Below are positions 16,771 through 24,496 of a stretch of DNA of 59,277 bases, in pieces. Origin of the DNA: an uncultured Dorea sp. Lineage in GTDB: Bacteria > Bacillota > Clostridia > Lachnospirales > Lachnospiraceae. A program made the position numbers and the translations under genes. Location of the stretch: contig CAJUBG010000021.1 of assembly GCA_910584575.1 (NCBI GenBank), positions 1-59,277 on the forward strand, written 5' to 3'. Under the pieces are notes generated by a model. It was not told where the DNA came from and did not search any database. It saw only the letters and a list, made by a program, of their open reading frames with translations. Numbering within the stretch: the first letter of the stretch is position 1; each line of letters starts with the position of its first letter.

Positions 16771-17857
16771 TTTGCTTTTCTCCCTTATTCTTCTTTCCTT
16801 CATATTGAAAAAATTCATAGTACGCCTCTGAATCCAAGGTTATGACACCTGCGCTAGCTGAAAGCCCTCCGCCGAAACCGGAAATCAAAATCTTCTGCTC
16901 TGGGCGCTTATCCAACCGATTGGCTCCTTCTCTGGCAATGGTCACCGGTACGGTTGCCGACGCTGAATTACCTACCGCGTCGCCTGACTGCCAGGTATTC
17001 TCCCAGGCAAATTTAAGCTTCCTGGCAAGCTTCTTAATCATGTACATATTTGCCTGATGGGGCACAAAAAACTTAATACTCTGGGCACTCTCCTCAATTT
17101 CTGCCAGAAACCTCTCAAGCCATTTGGAAACATCCATTGCTACGAATTTGAAAATCGCGAAGCCATCCATATAAATATCTATATTCCTGCGCCTTCCTCC
17201 ATCCTCAAAATCCTGATACTCAAAATCCTCCGTCTTGGCGGGGGAAACTGAACCTCCCCCTGGAATCATCAGGGCCTCCCTGCCTTTACCGTCCGTATAA
17301 AATGTAAATTTCCACTCCGTATCATCAGCAGCCGGAGAAATGAGCGTTGCTGTCCCTGCGTCTGCCATGACGGGGACGGTTGACTTATCATACTCAGACA
17401 TATATGCGCTTTGAATATCGCCGTCCAGAAGAAGCACCTTCTTTCCGGAAGCATTCACGAATGTGGACGCAATATATAATCCGTAAGCATATCCAGAGCA
17501 TGCAAGGCTGATATCAAACGCCGGTATTTCTTTGGATAAGCCAAGTCTCTCCTGTACCAGGGATGCATTAAAGGGCATGAGCCTGTCTGGCGTAAACGTT
17601 ACAAATACGACGCCGCCAATCTCCTCTGGTTTTGTCCCTGTCCCTTCCATCAGTTTTTTTGCGCATGCAATACACAAATCCGCTGAAGACGTACCAGGAT
17701 TGGCAAGATAACGTGTCCGTATTCCAGTGGATTCCATAATCAATTTTGCTTCTTCTTTGTACAACTGGCGCAAACTTGTTTCATTATCAATTTTTCTCTC
17801 CGGTACACAGGCTGTCACTCCGTCAATGTGTACGCCCTTTATATGAAATATTTGCAT
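16754..17857 (-). CDS. Beta-ketoacyl-ACP synthase III (FabH-like)
   Basis: 367 residues of the thiolase superfamily. The catalytic Cys120 lies in ISLACSGYAYG, His in VPHQANMYMI and Asn in GNSASATVP, the complete KAS III triad; the GFGGGLSASAG ending is normal. The enzyme condenses an acyl-CoA starter with malonyl-ACP. GGGAGG overlaps the end of the malonyltransferase gene and precedes the ATG at 17857 by 6 bases; the two genes overlap by one base. It diverges from housekeeping FabH by about 40 extra residues, fitting a specialised pathway. Confidence 0.87.
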   Translation of the reverse strand: MQIFHIKGVHIDGVTACVPERKIDNETSLRQLYKEEAKLIMESTGIRTRYLANPGTSSADLCIACAKKLMEGTGTKPEEIGGVVFVTFTPDRLMPFNASLVQERLGLSKEIPAFDISLACSGYAYGLYIASTFVNASGKKVLLLDGDIQSAYMSEYDKSTVPVMADAGTATLISPAADDTEWKFTFYTDGKGREALMIPGGGSVSPAKTEDFEYQDFEDGGRRRNIDIYMDGFAIFKFVAMDVSKWLERFLAEIEESAQSIKFFVPHQANMYMIKKLARKLKFAWENTWQSGDAVGNSASATVPVTIAREGANRLDKRPEQKILISGFGGGLSASAGVITLDSEAYYEFFQYEGKKNKGEKQNEEIS

Positions 17858-18738
17858 CAAAAACCTCCCAAACTTTCTATACCAACACATCTCGGACGAA
17901 ATGTAATTGTTTTGTTCATTTTCTTTAAAACATCCCCATAGCCAACCTCATAAAGCTGTTCTACCCCTGCCTCTTTCATAGCCATGACAGTATCGTACCA
18001 TCGCACCTGGCCGGTAATCTGCCCAAGCAGGTTTGCTTTTATCTCCTCTACATCCCTGGTGGGCTTTCCCGTCACATTGGAAATAACAAAACAGGTGGGC
18101 GGACAAAAAGCTGCTTCTGAGATAACCGGCTTCATCACCGCTTCCGCCTCCTCCATCTGCGGACTGTGGAATGCAGCACTGACTTTAAGTTTTTTGATTT
18201 TGATATTTTCACGTTTGCCAAGGGTTTCTTCAATAGCTCTTATTCCATCCGTTTCTCCTGATATTACAATCTGTGTTTTAGAATTAAGATTTGCCATGAC
18301 CACTTGAGGAACCATATATTCCCTAAGCTCTTTCTCCGTAAGCCCCATGACTGCTGCCATCATTCCTTTTCCGTTCATCCGGCTCATGGCTGTTCCTCTC
18401 TGTGACACCAGTTTAAGCCCCTCCTCAAACGAAAATACTCCTGCCGCCAGCAATGCGTCATACTCACCGAGACTGTGCCCCGCAGTATAGTGAAACTTAA
18501 TCCCCTCTGCTTTTACCTTTTCTAAATACATTGCAGAGCAGGTGTAAATAGCCGGCTGAGCATACCTGGTATCTGACAGCTTCTCCTGCGGCCCCTTAAA
18601 CATAATCTCTTTTAAATCATAACCAAGGATATCGTTGGCCTTCTCCAACAGACGACACGCTTCCGGTAATTTATCATATAATTCCTTTCCCATACCAACC
18701 GCCTGGGAACCCTGGCCCGGAAATAATAATCCATTCAT
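17857..18738 (-). CDS. Malonyl-CoA:ACP transacylase (FabD-like)
   Basis: 293 residues with all acyltransferase landmarks: FPGQGSQ at residues 6-12, the nucleophile Ser89 in GHSLGEY, Arg114 in VSQRGTAM and His191 in AAFHSPQM. It loads malonyl (possibly another dicarboxylic acyl) groups onto the carrier proteins encoded just downstream. It follows the NeuD-type gene with a 28-base gap and is tightly coupled to the KAS III gene. As an extra copy inside a glycan operon it is not expected to be the housekeeping fabD. Confidence 0.88.
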   Translation of the reverse strand: MNGLLFPGQGSQAVGMGKELYDKLPEACRLLEKANDILGYDLKEIMFKGPQEKLSDTRYAQPAIYTCSAMYLEKVKAEGIKFHYTAGHSLGEYDALLAAGVFSFEEGLKLVSQRGTAMSRMNGKGMMAAVMGLTEKELREYMVPQVVMANLNSKTQIVISGETDGIRAIEETLGKRENIKIKKLKVSAAFHSPQMEEAEAVMKPVISEAAFCPPTCFVISNVTGKPTRDVEEIKANLLGQITGQVRWYDTVMAMKEAGVEQLYEVGYGDVLKKMNKTITFRPRCVGIESLGGF

Positions 18739-18766
18739 CCCTTTCCCTCCTGAGATTGTACTCGTC

Positions 18767-19408
18767 CTAAAATCGTATTACTTTCGCCGGAACACCCATG
18801 ACTGAAAGATGATCCTTTACATTGCGGATGACCACCGACCCTGCGCCAACTCTTGAATGATTCCCTACCTTCTTTCCGGGAACCACTGTGCTGTTGCTGC
18901 CAAGATATGCACCGTACCCCAGGGTAACATGTCCTGAAATCACCGTACCCGACATAATTGACACATAATCGGCAACCTCGCAATCATGCCCCATGGTCAC
19001 AGACAGATTCATAATAACCTGATCACCTATGGCAGTGTTGACACTGATATTGTTATTAGCGCATACAATGCATCCTTTTCCAATCTTTGAAGAAGCAGAA
19101 ATATTGGCCGTTGGATGGATTAATGTCTCCCAACTGTCAAACTCAGGAAACATCTTTACTATCTGTCTCCTGATATCACTGTCCTGCATCGCTACAACCG
19201 CGCAGGCATGATGATTCTTATTAAGCTCAATCAGCGAGCTTACAGGGCCAAGACATTCATAGCCATTCAACTGCTTTCCTATCTTATCTGTGTCATCATC
19301 CAAAAAGCCCAGAATTATGTACGTTGGCGCTTTCTTATTGATATCCTCAATCAGCCAGGCCACTTCTTTTCCAAAATCTCCGGCGCCAATCACTACGATT
19401 TCCTTCAT
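18767..19408 (-). CDS. NeuD/PglD-type sugar acetyltransferase
   Basis: 213 residues: an N-terminal Rossmann-like lobe (VIGAGDFGKEVAWLIED) and a C-terminal left-handed beta-helix (repeated I-G-x4 units, TMGHDCEVADYVSIMSG with the catalytic His, SRVGAGSVV, ending in MGVPAKVI). This two-domain layout is that of PglD and NeuD, which acetylate UDP-4-amino-sugars or sialic acids. It follows the DegT-type aminotransferase directly, so together with the 4,6-dehydratase at the far end of the operon it could make a UDP-N,N'-diacetylated amino sugar (bacillosamine-like). The pathway call is inference. Confidence 0.87.
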   Translation of the reverse strand: MKEIVVIGAGDFGKEVAWLIEDINKKAPTYIILGFLDDDTDKIGKQLNGYECLGPVSSLIELNKNHHACAVVAMQDSDIRRQIVKMFPEFDSWETLIHPTANISASSKIGKGCIVCANNNISVNTAIGDQVIMNLSVTMGHDCEVADYVSIMSGTVISGHVTLGYGAYLGSNSTVVPGKKVGNHSRVGAGSVVIRNVKDHLSVMGVPAKVIRF

Positions 19409-19435
19409 ATCATCACCTTTACCATTCTTCGCTCT

Positions 19436-20683
19436 CTAACCAAAACAAGACCTGATCATCTCAATAATCCTGTCCTGTTCTTCTCTGGTCATCTTATTGT
19501 CAGACGGCAGACACAACCCTCTATTGAATATATCCGCCCCAACATCAACAACCGTCCCTCCAATATACGCATTACTTTGCGCCCTGCCGTTCCCGTCTCT
19601 TGTAACAAACGGATTCATCCGGTAGATGGGCTGCATATGCATAGGCTTCCAGATTGGCCTTCCCTCCGCGTTGTACCGGCCAAGAACCTCTAAGATCTCT
19701 GCCGGACAGCTTTTCTTTGCTTCGCTTGTATACAGCGCCTCACAGTCGCTTCGGACTTGCTTACACATTGCGTCTTCATGAATCAGCAGACAAGACAGCC
19801 AGTAATTGGGGCGGCTGTTTTCTTCATCAAATGGATTCATCGTAACCGCAAGTCCTTCTAAGCCTTCCTTGTACCTTTCATAAATCTCTTTCTTTCTGGC
19901 AATATGTTCTTCCAGATACGGGAACTGTCCCCTCACGATGCCTGCTACAACGTTGCTCATACGATAGTTGTACCCTAATTCCTCATGCTGGTACCATGGC
20001 GCATTTTCCCGCGACTGTGTTGACCATTTTCGTACTTTATCTGCGGCAGACTTATCATCCGTCAGAAGCATGCCTCCCGTAGATCCTGTGATAATCTTGT
20101 TGCCATTATAGGATATGGCGCTGTATGCACCGAAGGTACCCGTCTGTACTCCTTTATAGGTAGCCCCCAAAGCTTCTGCCGCATCTTCAATCACAATAGC
20201 CCCGTGCTTTTCACATATCTTCAAAATTTCATCCATTTTCGCGGGCACGCCATATAGATGGGCAATCACCACAGCCTTTACATCAGGATACGTCAAAAAA
20301 GCCTTCTCCAATGCTGCGGGATCCATATTCCATGTATCGTATTCCGTATCTATAAAGATTGGAATACCACCCTCATATACGATTGGATTTACGGTGGCGT
20401 CAAAGGTCATATCCGTACAGAAAACTTTGTCCCCCGGCCTTACGCCTGCCAGCTTCACAGCCATATGAAGCGCCGCTGTTCCGCAGGACAGTGCAACAGC
20501 ATAATTGCATCCCACCTTCTCACAGGCTATTTTCTCCAATTCATTAATATTTGTTCCTACCGTAGACATCCAGTTTGTCTCGTATGCTTCTTTCACATAC
20601 TCGATTTCCGGGCCGTGCATCGTCGGAGAAGAAAGCCATATCTTTGCTTCAAACGGTTTAAAATCGCTGCTATTTCTAAACAT
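19436..20683 (-). CDS. DegT/DnrJ/EryC1 PLP-dependent sugar aminotransferase
   Basis: 415 residues. PLP-binding features are CGTAALH near residue 68, EDAAEALGA with Asp167, and the Schiff-base Lys196 in SYNGNKIITG; GYNYRMSN near residue 245 is also typical. These enzymes add an amino group to a 4-keto (or 3-keto) nucleotide sugar. At about 415 residues it is a little longer than PglE-like members. Its start lies within the end of the LoaP-like gene (8-base overlap), tying it to the regulatory genes as the first structural gene of the operon. Confidence 0.88.
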   Translation of the reverse strand: MFRNSSDFKPFEAKIWLSSPTMHGPEIEYVKEAYETNWMSTVGTNINELEKIACEKVGCNYAVALSCGTAALHMAVKLAGVRPGDKVFCTDMTFDATVNPIVYEGGIPIFIDTEYDTWNMDPAALEKAFLTYPDVKAVVIAHLYGVPAKMDEILKICEKHGAIVIEDAAEALGATYKGVQTGTFGAYSAISYNGNKIITGSTGGMLLTDDKSAADKVRKWSTQSRENAPWYQHEELGYNYRMSNVVAGIVRGQFPYLEEHIARKKEIYERYKEGLEGLAVTMNPFDEENSRPNYWLSCLLIHEDAMCKQVRSDCEALYTSEAKKSCPAEILEVLGRYNAEGRPIWKPMHMQPIYRMNPFVTRDGNGRAQSNAYIGGTVVDVGADIFNRGLCLPSDNKMTREEQDRIIEMIRSCFG

Positions 20684-21191
20684 CTTCCTCCTCCAGCTTA
20701 ATCCCCAGATAAATCTTTCTCTTTTCTCCCATAAATTCCTGCTCTACACAGACATATCTCTTTCTAAGCCTCTGCCTGACAATACGATTCATATACACTC
20801 CCACTGCACCATTGGCTTTTATAATTGTCCCTTTATCATCTACCTCTACCAAAGACCTCTGTACCACGTGATTTTCATTCTGTACATTTTTGAGAAACGT
20901 CTCCTCGTCTTCTGATACGCAAAAGAAGGTCTCCTCCTGGTCGCTTAACAGCTTTGTAAGCTTCGGCACCCTCTTTAGCTCAAAAAATAGTTTCTCAGGA
21001 TTATCTGTCACCACAAAAATATATGCCGGAAACAATGGACGCAAAAATATTTCATATCCTTTTTCCATCTTTCTGACACATTCTCTATTCATACAAAAGC
21101 ACTCGTCATAATACTCTTTTGGAATCATCTTTTCAATTAACTCAACCAGTTTTTCTTCGCCTCCGGTCTGAGTCTGGATCACATACCACAT
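20676..21191 (-). CDS. loaP: LoaP-like NusG-family antiterminator
   Basis: 171 residues: an NGN domain starting MWYVIQTQTGGEEK and containing RPLFPAYIFV, then a KOW-like C-terminal part (VDDKGTIIKANGAVGVY). This is the layout of LoaP, the specialised NusG paralog that promotes readthrough of long biosynthetic operons in Firmicutes. It is the second of two NusG-family genes at the head of the operon and overlaps the aminotransferase gene by 8 bases. The 235-nt sequence before it is strongly structured and may be its RNA target. Whether it or the upstream paralog acts on the operon is not known. Confidence 0.85.
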   Translation of the reverse strand: MWYVIQTQTGGEEKLVELIEKMIPKEYYDECFCMNRECVRKMEKGYEIFLRPLFPAYIFVVTDNPEKLFFELKRVPKLTKLLSDQEETFFCVSEDEETFLKNVQNENHVVQRSLVEVDDKGTIIKANGAVGVYMNRIVRQRLRKRYVCVEQEFMGEKRKIYLGIKLEEEDV

Positions 21192-21426
21192 TTCTTCACC
21201 TCTTTTAAGAGTTTTACGCCTTTTGGGTATGCTTCGCCATATCCACAGCTTGAAAGCTCTGGACGCCCGCCTTTTCTATACCCAAAGGGCATACCTTTTT
21301 GGGTAAAACTGCCCATTAGGACAAACCTTAACGGTTTCCCCCAGTATATACCTTTATTACAGACTCCCACCAAATCATGGCACTAACCACAACCCGATTT
21401 TCTGAACCTGTTTTTTTGATTCTTTC
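21192..21426 (-). promoter_or_regulatory. Structured leader between the two NusG-family genes
   Basis: 235 bases without a convincing gene. On the leftward transcript the arms GTTTTAC (21303-21309) and GTAAAAC (21211-21217) pair, and inside them GGTATGC (21289-21295) pairs with GCATACC (21226-21232), with smaller hairpins (AGCTT/AAGCT) between. This resembles a target for a LoaP-type antiterminator, an attenuator or a small regulatory RNA. No riboswitch class was recognised. A 64-codon open frame runs through it but has no good start. Confidence 0.5.
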
Positions 21427-21942
21427 CTAGTTTTTCTCTACAATCTCAAGCCCTGCCAGAATACTTTCAGACACAGAGCCCTCCGGCGGTTTTAACCTTG
21501 CCAGCCGCTTATGCCTGTCAATCCGGCAGATGCTTTCCTCCATTCCCTGCAAGGGGCCATCCGTAATCAAGGTAACTCCATCCCGTATTACGCCTTTCGA
21601 CATACCAAGATGGCGCGCTTCTTTGCACAAAGAGGTCAAGAATAATTCTTCCTTCTTCTGGATATGGAGAATCGCTTTTTTCTCTTGGAGGAGATTTGCC
21701 ACTCCTTTATATTGCTGCCATTCTTCTGCCAACGCTTCTTCGTTATCACTTTCCAGAAATACATAACCCGGAAACATCAACTGTTTCTCCACACGCCATT
21801 TTCCTTGGAACTTACGCATTCTGTCATAAGTGAAAATAAATGCGTCCTTTAACGCTGCCTTGGACATGTTTCGTTTACAGGAGTTTAGAATCCTCCATTC
21901 ATTTTGTCTTGGACAATAAAGTAGGTACCAGATTTCAATCAC
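21427..21942 (-). CDS. NusG-family transcription elongation factor, first gene of the operon
   Basis: About 171 residues: an NGN domain (IWYLLYCPRQNEW at the start, MFPGYVFLES in the middle) and a clear KOW motif, ITDGPLQGMEESICRIDRH, near residue 135. It resembles LoaP/UpxY-type regulators and is a distant paralog of the next gene. Homology begins immediately at codon 3-4, and the only usual start nearby is GTG 21942, which overlaps its own AAGGAA site; initiation at the following ATT or ATC codon cannot be excluded. An ATG at 22074 would place the promoter inside the coding sequence and is rejected. Note the hairpin directly before the ribosome site. Confidence 0.75.
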   Translation of the reverse strand: MIEIWYLLYCPRQNEWRILNSCKRNMSKAALKDAFIFTYDRMRKFQGKWRVEKQLMFPGYVFLESDNEEALAEEWQQYKGVANLLQEKKAILHIQKKEELFLTSLCKEARHLGMSKGVIRDGVTLITDGPLQGMEESICRIDRHKRLARLKPPEGSVSESILAGLEIVEKN

Positions 21943-21948
21943 TTCCTT

Positions 21949-21969
21949 CGCAGAGTATTTTACTCTGCG
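21949..21969. repeat. Near-palindromic repeat, copy 1
   Basis: Two 9-bp arms, CGCAGAGTA and TACTCTGCG, around a 3-base core (TTT on the top strand). It lies between the operon promoter and the ribosome site of the first NusG-family gene, so it will be a hairpin in the leader RNA. It is repeated in reverse sense at 22169 and, weakly, at 23261. It could be an operator, a small palindromic element or an inversion site. Confidence 0.8.
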
Positions 21970-21993
21970 ATTTTTTGCTTTAACAGCATAATT

Positions 21994-22022
21994 ATTATAA
22001 CCACCTAAAACTAATAAATCAA
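21994..22022 (-). promoter_or_regulatory. Sigma-A type promoter of the polysaccharide operon
   Basis: Reading leftward: TTGATT (22022-22017), 17 bases, then TATAAT (21999-21994). The -10 is a perfect consensus and the spacing is ideal. Transcription would begin near 21987, giving a leader of about 45 nt that contains the palindrome at 21949-21969. The promoter lies between the two inverted copies of that palindrome. Confidence 0.75.
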
Positions 22023-22140
22023 CACTTAATTTACTTTTGTAAAAATTTGTTGCAAAATCACGAAGGGAAAACAAACAAAACAGTCTATTTATTCAAGACT
22101 ATTACCAAAGAAATCTGTATTTATTTTAAAAACCACTTAA

Positions 22141-22476
22141 TTATCCATAAATATTATTTAAAAATTTTCGCAGAGTAAAATACTCTACGATTTTTTTAAT
22201 AATGTAACCAGATTCACTGTTATACATTTTGTAGCTGTTATTCAAGCCCACGGTAGATTTTGAACACTTATCCTGCTCTATACGTTTAAACTTCTCATAT
22301 CTTGAAGAAATCGGAACAATCCAATAAATATCGGTTATTTTAGAATCTACAAATGCAAAAAAGCAGGGACGGTTATGCGGTATCCCATCAATGATATCTC
22401 TATTTTTCATAAGCTTTTCATCTGGAAAATCCTGATAATACTGATCTGAAAGAAAGTACAACTGAGCCTGAAGCAT
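22141..22476 (-). pseudogene. Type III toxin (CptN/ToxN-like), C-terminally truncated
   Basis: 111 codons. Residues 1-65, with LYFLSDQYYQDFPDEKLMKN, RPCFFAFVDSK and DIYWIVPISSRYEKF, match the front half of the ToxN/AbiQ-like endoribonuclease toxins of type III toxin-antitoxin systems as I know them. After about residue 68 the sequence is unrelated and the usual C-terminal core is missing; the last codons lie in the palindromic repeat at 22169. The ATG at 22476 has AGGAG 8 bases upstream. The preceding attenuator hairpin is preserved, but no clear array of antitoxin RNA repeats is left. Probably an inactive remnant; family assignment is moderate. Confidence 0.55.
22169..22189. repeat. Near-palindromic repeat, copy 2
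   Basis: Arms CGCAGAGTA and TACTCTACG around an AAA core. Compared with copy 1 (21949-21969) in reverse complement it differs at one base in 21, so the two form an inverted pair enclosing about 200 bp with the operon promoter. On the top strand both copies are also followed by ATTTTTT, as a terminator would be. Confidence 0.8.
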
Positions 22477-22496
22477 AAGATTATCTCCTATGAAAT

Positions 22497-22522
22497 AACA
22501 CCCTGCCTGAAAGCAGAGTGTT
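22497..22522 (-). terminator. Attenuator hairpin before the toxin remnant
   Basis: Leftward transcript forms a 10-bp stem, AACACTCTGC with GCAGGGTGTT (one G-U pair), around a 6-base loop, followed by ATTTCAT and then the toxin ribosome site. Type III systems place such a leaky terminator between the antitoxin RNA repeats and the toxin gene. Confidence 0.6.
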
Positions 22523-22599
22523 ACGTACATTTTAATCCCGAACATTTATAAGCCGCATATTGGGGTGCGAACACTATTTGTCGTCCTGACCATTTTTTA

Positions 22600-23097
22600 T
22601 TACAACATCGCACCCAACTTTTCCAAAAATGACTGATAGAACTCGCGTTCCTTCATGTGCTGCTTATATACATCCATATTCTTTAAGTTCTCCGCGGTAA
22701 GCGGGTGGTTCAAATCATACAGCGCCTCCTCCGTTGCCCTGATTGCCGACTGCACCGTGCTTCCAAGCAAGTCATTTGTCCCGCCGATTCCTTTCACCCA
22801 GTTTTCCAACCTCTGCACCATCATCTCTGACAGATGCGTCAGCATGCCGTTCCCAGACATCCCAAGCCCGTTGACGCCAGTTTCCTTTGCCGCATCCATC
22901 CACGCTTTCTTCACTTCCTCCGGTGCATTCGCCCCCACTGATGCAAAGGCTTTCTCATCAGAATCACTTTTATCCTGGGCCGCTTTCTCTGCCACAACCT
23001 CCATAAATCCCGTAGTTTCAGACACGGCGTTTTTCTCCGCTTTCCTTGTTCCGTACCAAGCCTGATTTCCTGCTACTCCTATTCCATTAACGCTCAT
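22600..23097 (-). CDS. Conserved Lachnospiraceae-type protein of unknown function
   Basis: 165 residues, no signal peptide or membrane segment. It begins MSVNGIGVAGNQAWYGTRKAE, has a charged linker (about 30-60) and then a compact helical part with KKAWMDAAKETGVNGLGM, MLTHLSEMMVQRLENW and REFYQSFLEKLGAML. I recognise this as a recurring Lachnospiraceae family but know no function. The ATG at 23097 has GGAGG 10 bases upstream; TTG at 23103 is possible. It abuts a 28-codon ORF whose stop codon lies 2 bases before this start, so translation is likely coupled. Confidence 0.7.
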   Translation of the reverse strand: MSVNGIGVAGNQAWYGTRKAEKNAVSETTGFMEVVAEKAAQDKSDSDEKAFASVGANAPEEVKKAWMDAAKETGVNGLGMSGNGMLTHLSEMMVQRLENWVKGIGGTNDLLGSTVQSAIRATEEALYDLNHPLTAENLKNMDVYKQHMKEREFYQSFLEKLGAML

Positions 23098-23099
23098 TT

Positions 23100-23186
23100 T
23101 CAAATATCCTCCATTATTTTATGATTGCAGCCCATCTGTCGTTCAGGGCCGTTCCCACTCCCTTGCAATAAGTCCGAGCAGTTCAT
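23100..23186 (-). CDS. 28-residue ORF coupled to the unknown protein
   Basis: A small frame with its own GGAGG site 7 bases before ATG 23186. It encodes 28 residues including two Cys and a GSGNGPERQMGC segment, and stops 2 bases before the start of the 165-residue gene. A second, still shorter frame (7 codons) with an AAGGAGG site lies just upstream at about 23220-23243. The arrangement suggests a translated leader or a real small protein. Confidence 0.5.
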   Translation of the reverse strand: MNCSDLLQGSGNGPERQMGCNHKIMEDI

Positions 23187-23288
23187 TTCATTACCTCCTA
23201 AATACATTTTACCTAACTTCCCCTGTCAAATCTCATACCGACCCTCACCTCCTTTCATTTCGCAAAGTATTTACTCTAAAGCTTATCT

Positions 23289-24485
23289 CTACTCCCCCTC
23301 AAACTTCACCGTAACCGAGCAAATCTCCGCAGCCGTCCCAACCCGCATATTCGGTCCAAACACACCGACGCCGGACGTCACAATATTGTGCATATCCCCT
23401 TTCTTAAGATATCCGCAGGCATTCTCCCACATCAGACGAATCGTCAGATTCCCCGGCCACACCTGCCCGTCGTGGGTATGGCCGCACAGATCCAGATCCA
23501 CCCCCGCGTCTGCCAACTCCTTAAGCTCTCTGGGCTGATGATCGATGACGAACACCGGCTTCGTAAGATCCATTCCTTCCGTAATCTCCTTTGGCGTCCT
23601 GCGCACCTTTATCCCCCGACCTGGCCGCTGGCTGTCCGGACGGCCATAGAGGTAAATACTGTCAGCAATCATCACCGATTCATCCCGAAGGAGGGTAATC
23701 CCTGCTTTCTCAAGGAACTCATCCATCCGGATATCGCTCTGTTTCTTCCGGCCTCCCCCAAACGTAAACCCTGCAAGAATCTTTTCCTTAATATCATGAT
23801 TCCCATAGCAGGCATAGATACCATACCTGCTCTTGATTCCTTTCAGAATAGAAATCAACTTTTCCGGCTCCTCCAGCGCCTCATACTCATTGTCGAAAAT
23901 ATCCCCCGCAAAGACCACCAGATCCGGCTCCTCTGCATTAATCTTGTCAACCATTTCCTTTACATGCTCGCATCCGATATTGTATCCCATATGTAGATCC
24001 GCCGCCAGAACCACCTTCATCTGCCTGATATCCCCTGCATTCTTCTGAATCACCGCCTCGTATCTTGTGGTACGGATATTTCCCGCATTTATCATTCCCC
24101 AGATACTAAGCACGGCGATACCAACGGCACAGATGACGCCGGACACCACAAATACCTTAAAACTCCTTAGTTTTTCCTGGTTAATCCTCTTACTTCTTTT
24201 CAGGATAACATGGAGGATATCCGCCGTACCCACCACCAGAATCGTATAGAGCAGAATCCCAAGCCAGTAATTCCCAATCTTTACAAAAAAACGTTTCACC
24301 GCGCCTGGCGGCAGGAAAAAACCCACCCCCATGGCGCTGGCAAAAAACAGGTACACAGTTGAAACAATGAGACGCGCCCTGAACCTGCGGAACTCATGCC
24401 TGCAGGTACTCAGCCACCGAATAATCCATCGGATAATATAAGCGTTTACTAAAAAATACAGCGGAGATAAAATAACCGCCAGCAT
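23289..24485 (-). CDS. Membrane-anchored metallophosphoesterase (YkuE-like)
   Basis: 398 residues. The first 135 form about four membrane helices; the rest is a calcineurin-like phosphoesterase with all metal motifs in order: LAADLHMG, FAGDIFDNE, YGNHDIKE and LCGHTHDGQVW. YkuE-type enzymes act at the membrane on phosphorylated lipids or cell-wall precursors; the substrate here is unknown. ATG 24485 is favoured by AGGAG 8 bases upstream. It lies 11 bases after the DUF975-CmpB gene and probably shares its transcript. Confidence 0.85.
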   Translation of the reverse strand: MLAVILSPLYFLVNAYIIRWIIRWLSTCRHEFRRFRARLIVSTVYLFFASAMGVGFFLPPGAVKRFFVKIGNYWLGILLYTILVVGTADILHVILKRSKRINQEKLRSFKVFVVSGVICAVGIAVLSIWGMINAGNIRTTRYEAVIQKNAGDIRQMKVVLAADLHMGYNIGCEHVKEMVDKINAEEPDLVVFAGDIFDNEYEALEEPEKLISILKGIKSRYGIYACYGNHDIKEKILAGFTFGGGRKKQSDIRMDEFLEKAGITLLRDESVMIADSIYLYGRPDSQRPGRGIKVRRTPKEITEGMDLTKPVFVIDHQPRELKELADAGVDLDLCGHTHDGQVWPGNLTIRLMWENACGYLKKGDMHNIVTSGVGVFGPNMRVGTAAEICSVTVKFEGE

Positions 24486-24496
24486 ACTCCTCACTC

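Noticed and set aside
21179..21373. 64-codon frame through the leader between the two NusG-family genes
   Set aside because: It starts with TTG without a ribosome site, has repetitive codons explained by the nested stems, and overlaps the loaP start; it is better explained as structured RNA.
21943..22074. N-terminal extension of the first NusG-family gene to ATG 22074
   Set aside because: The 44 extra residues have no NusG similarity and the region contains the -35/-10 promoter and the palindrome.
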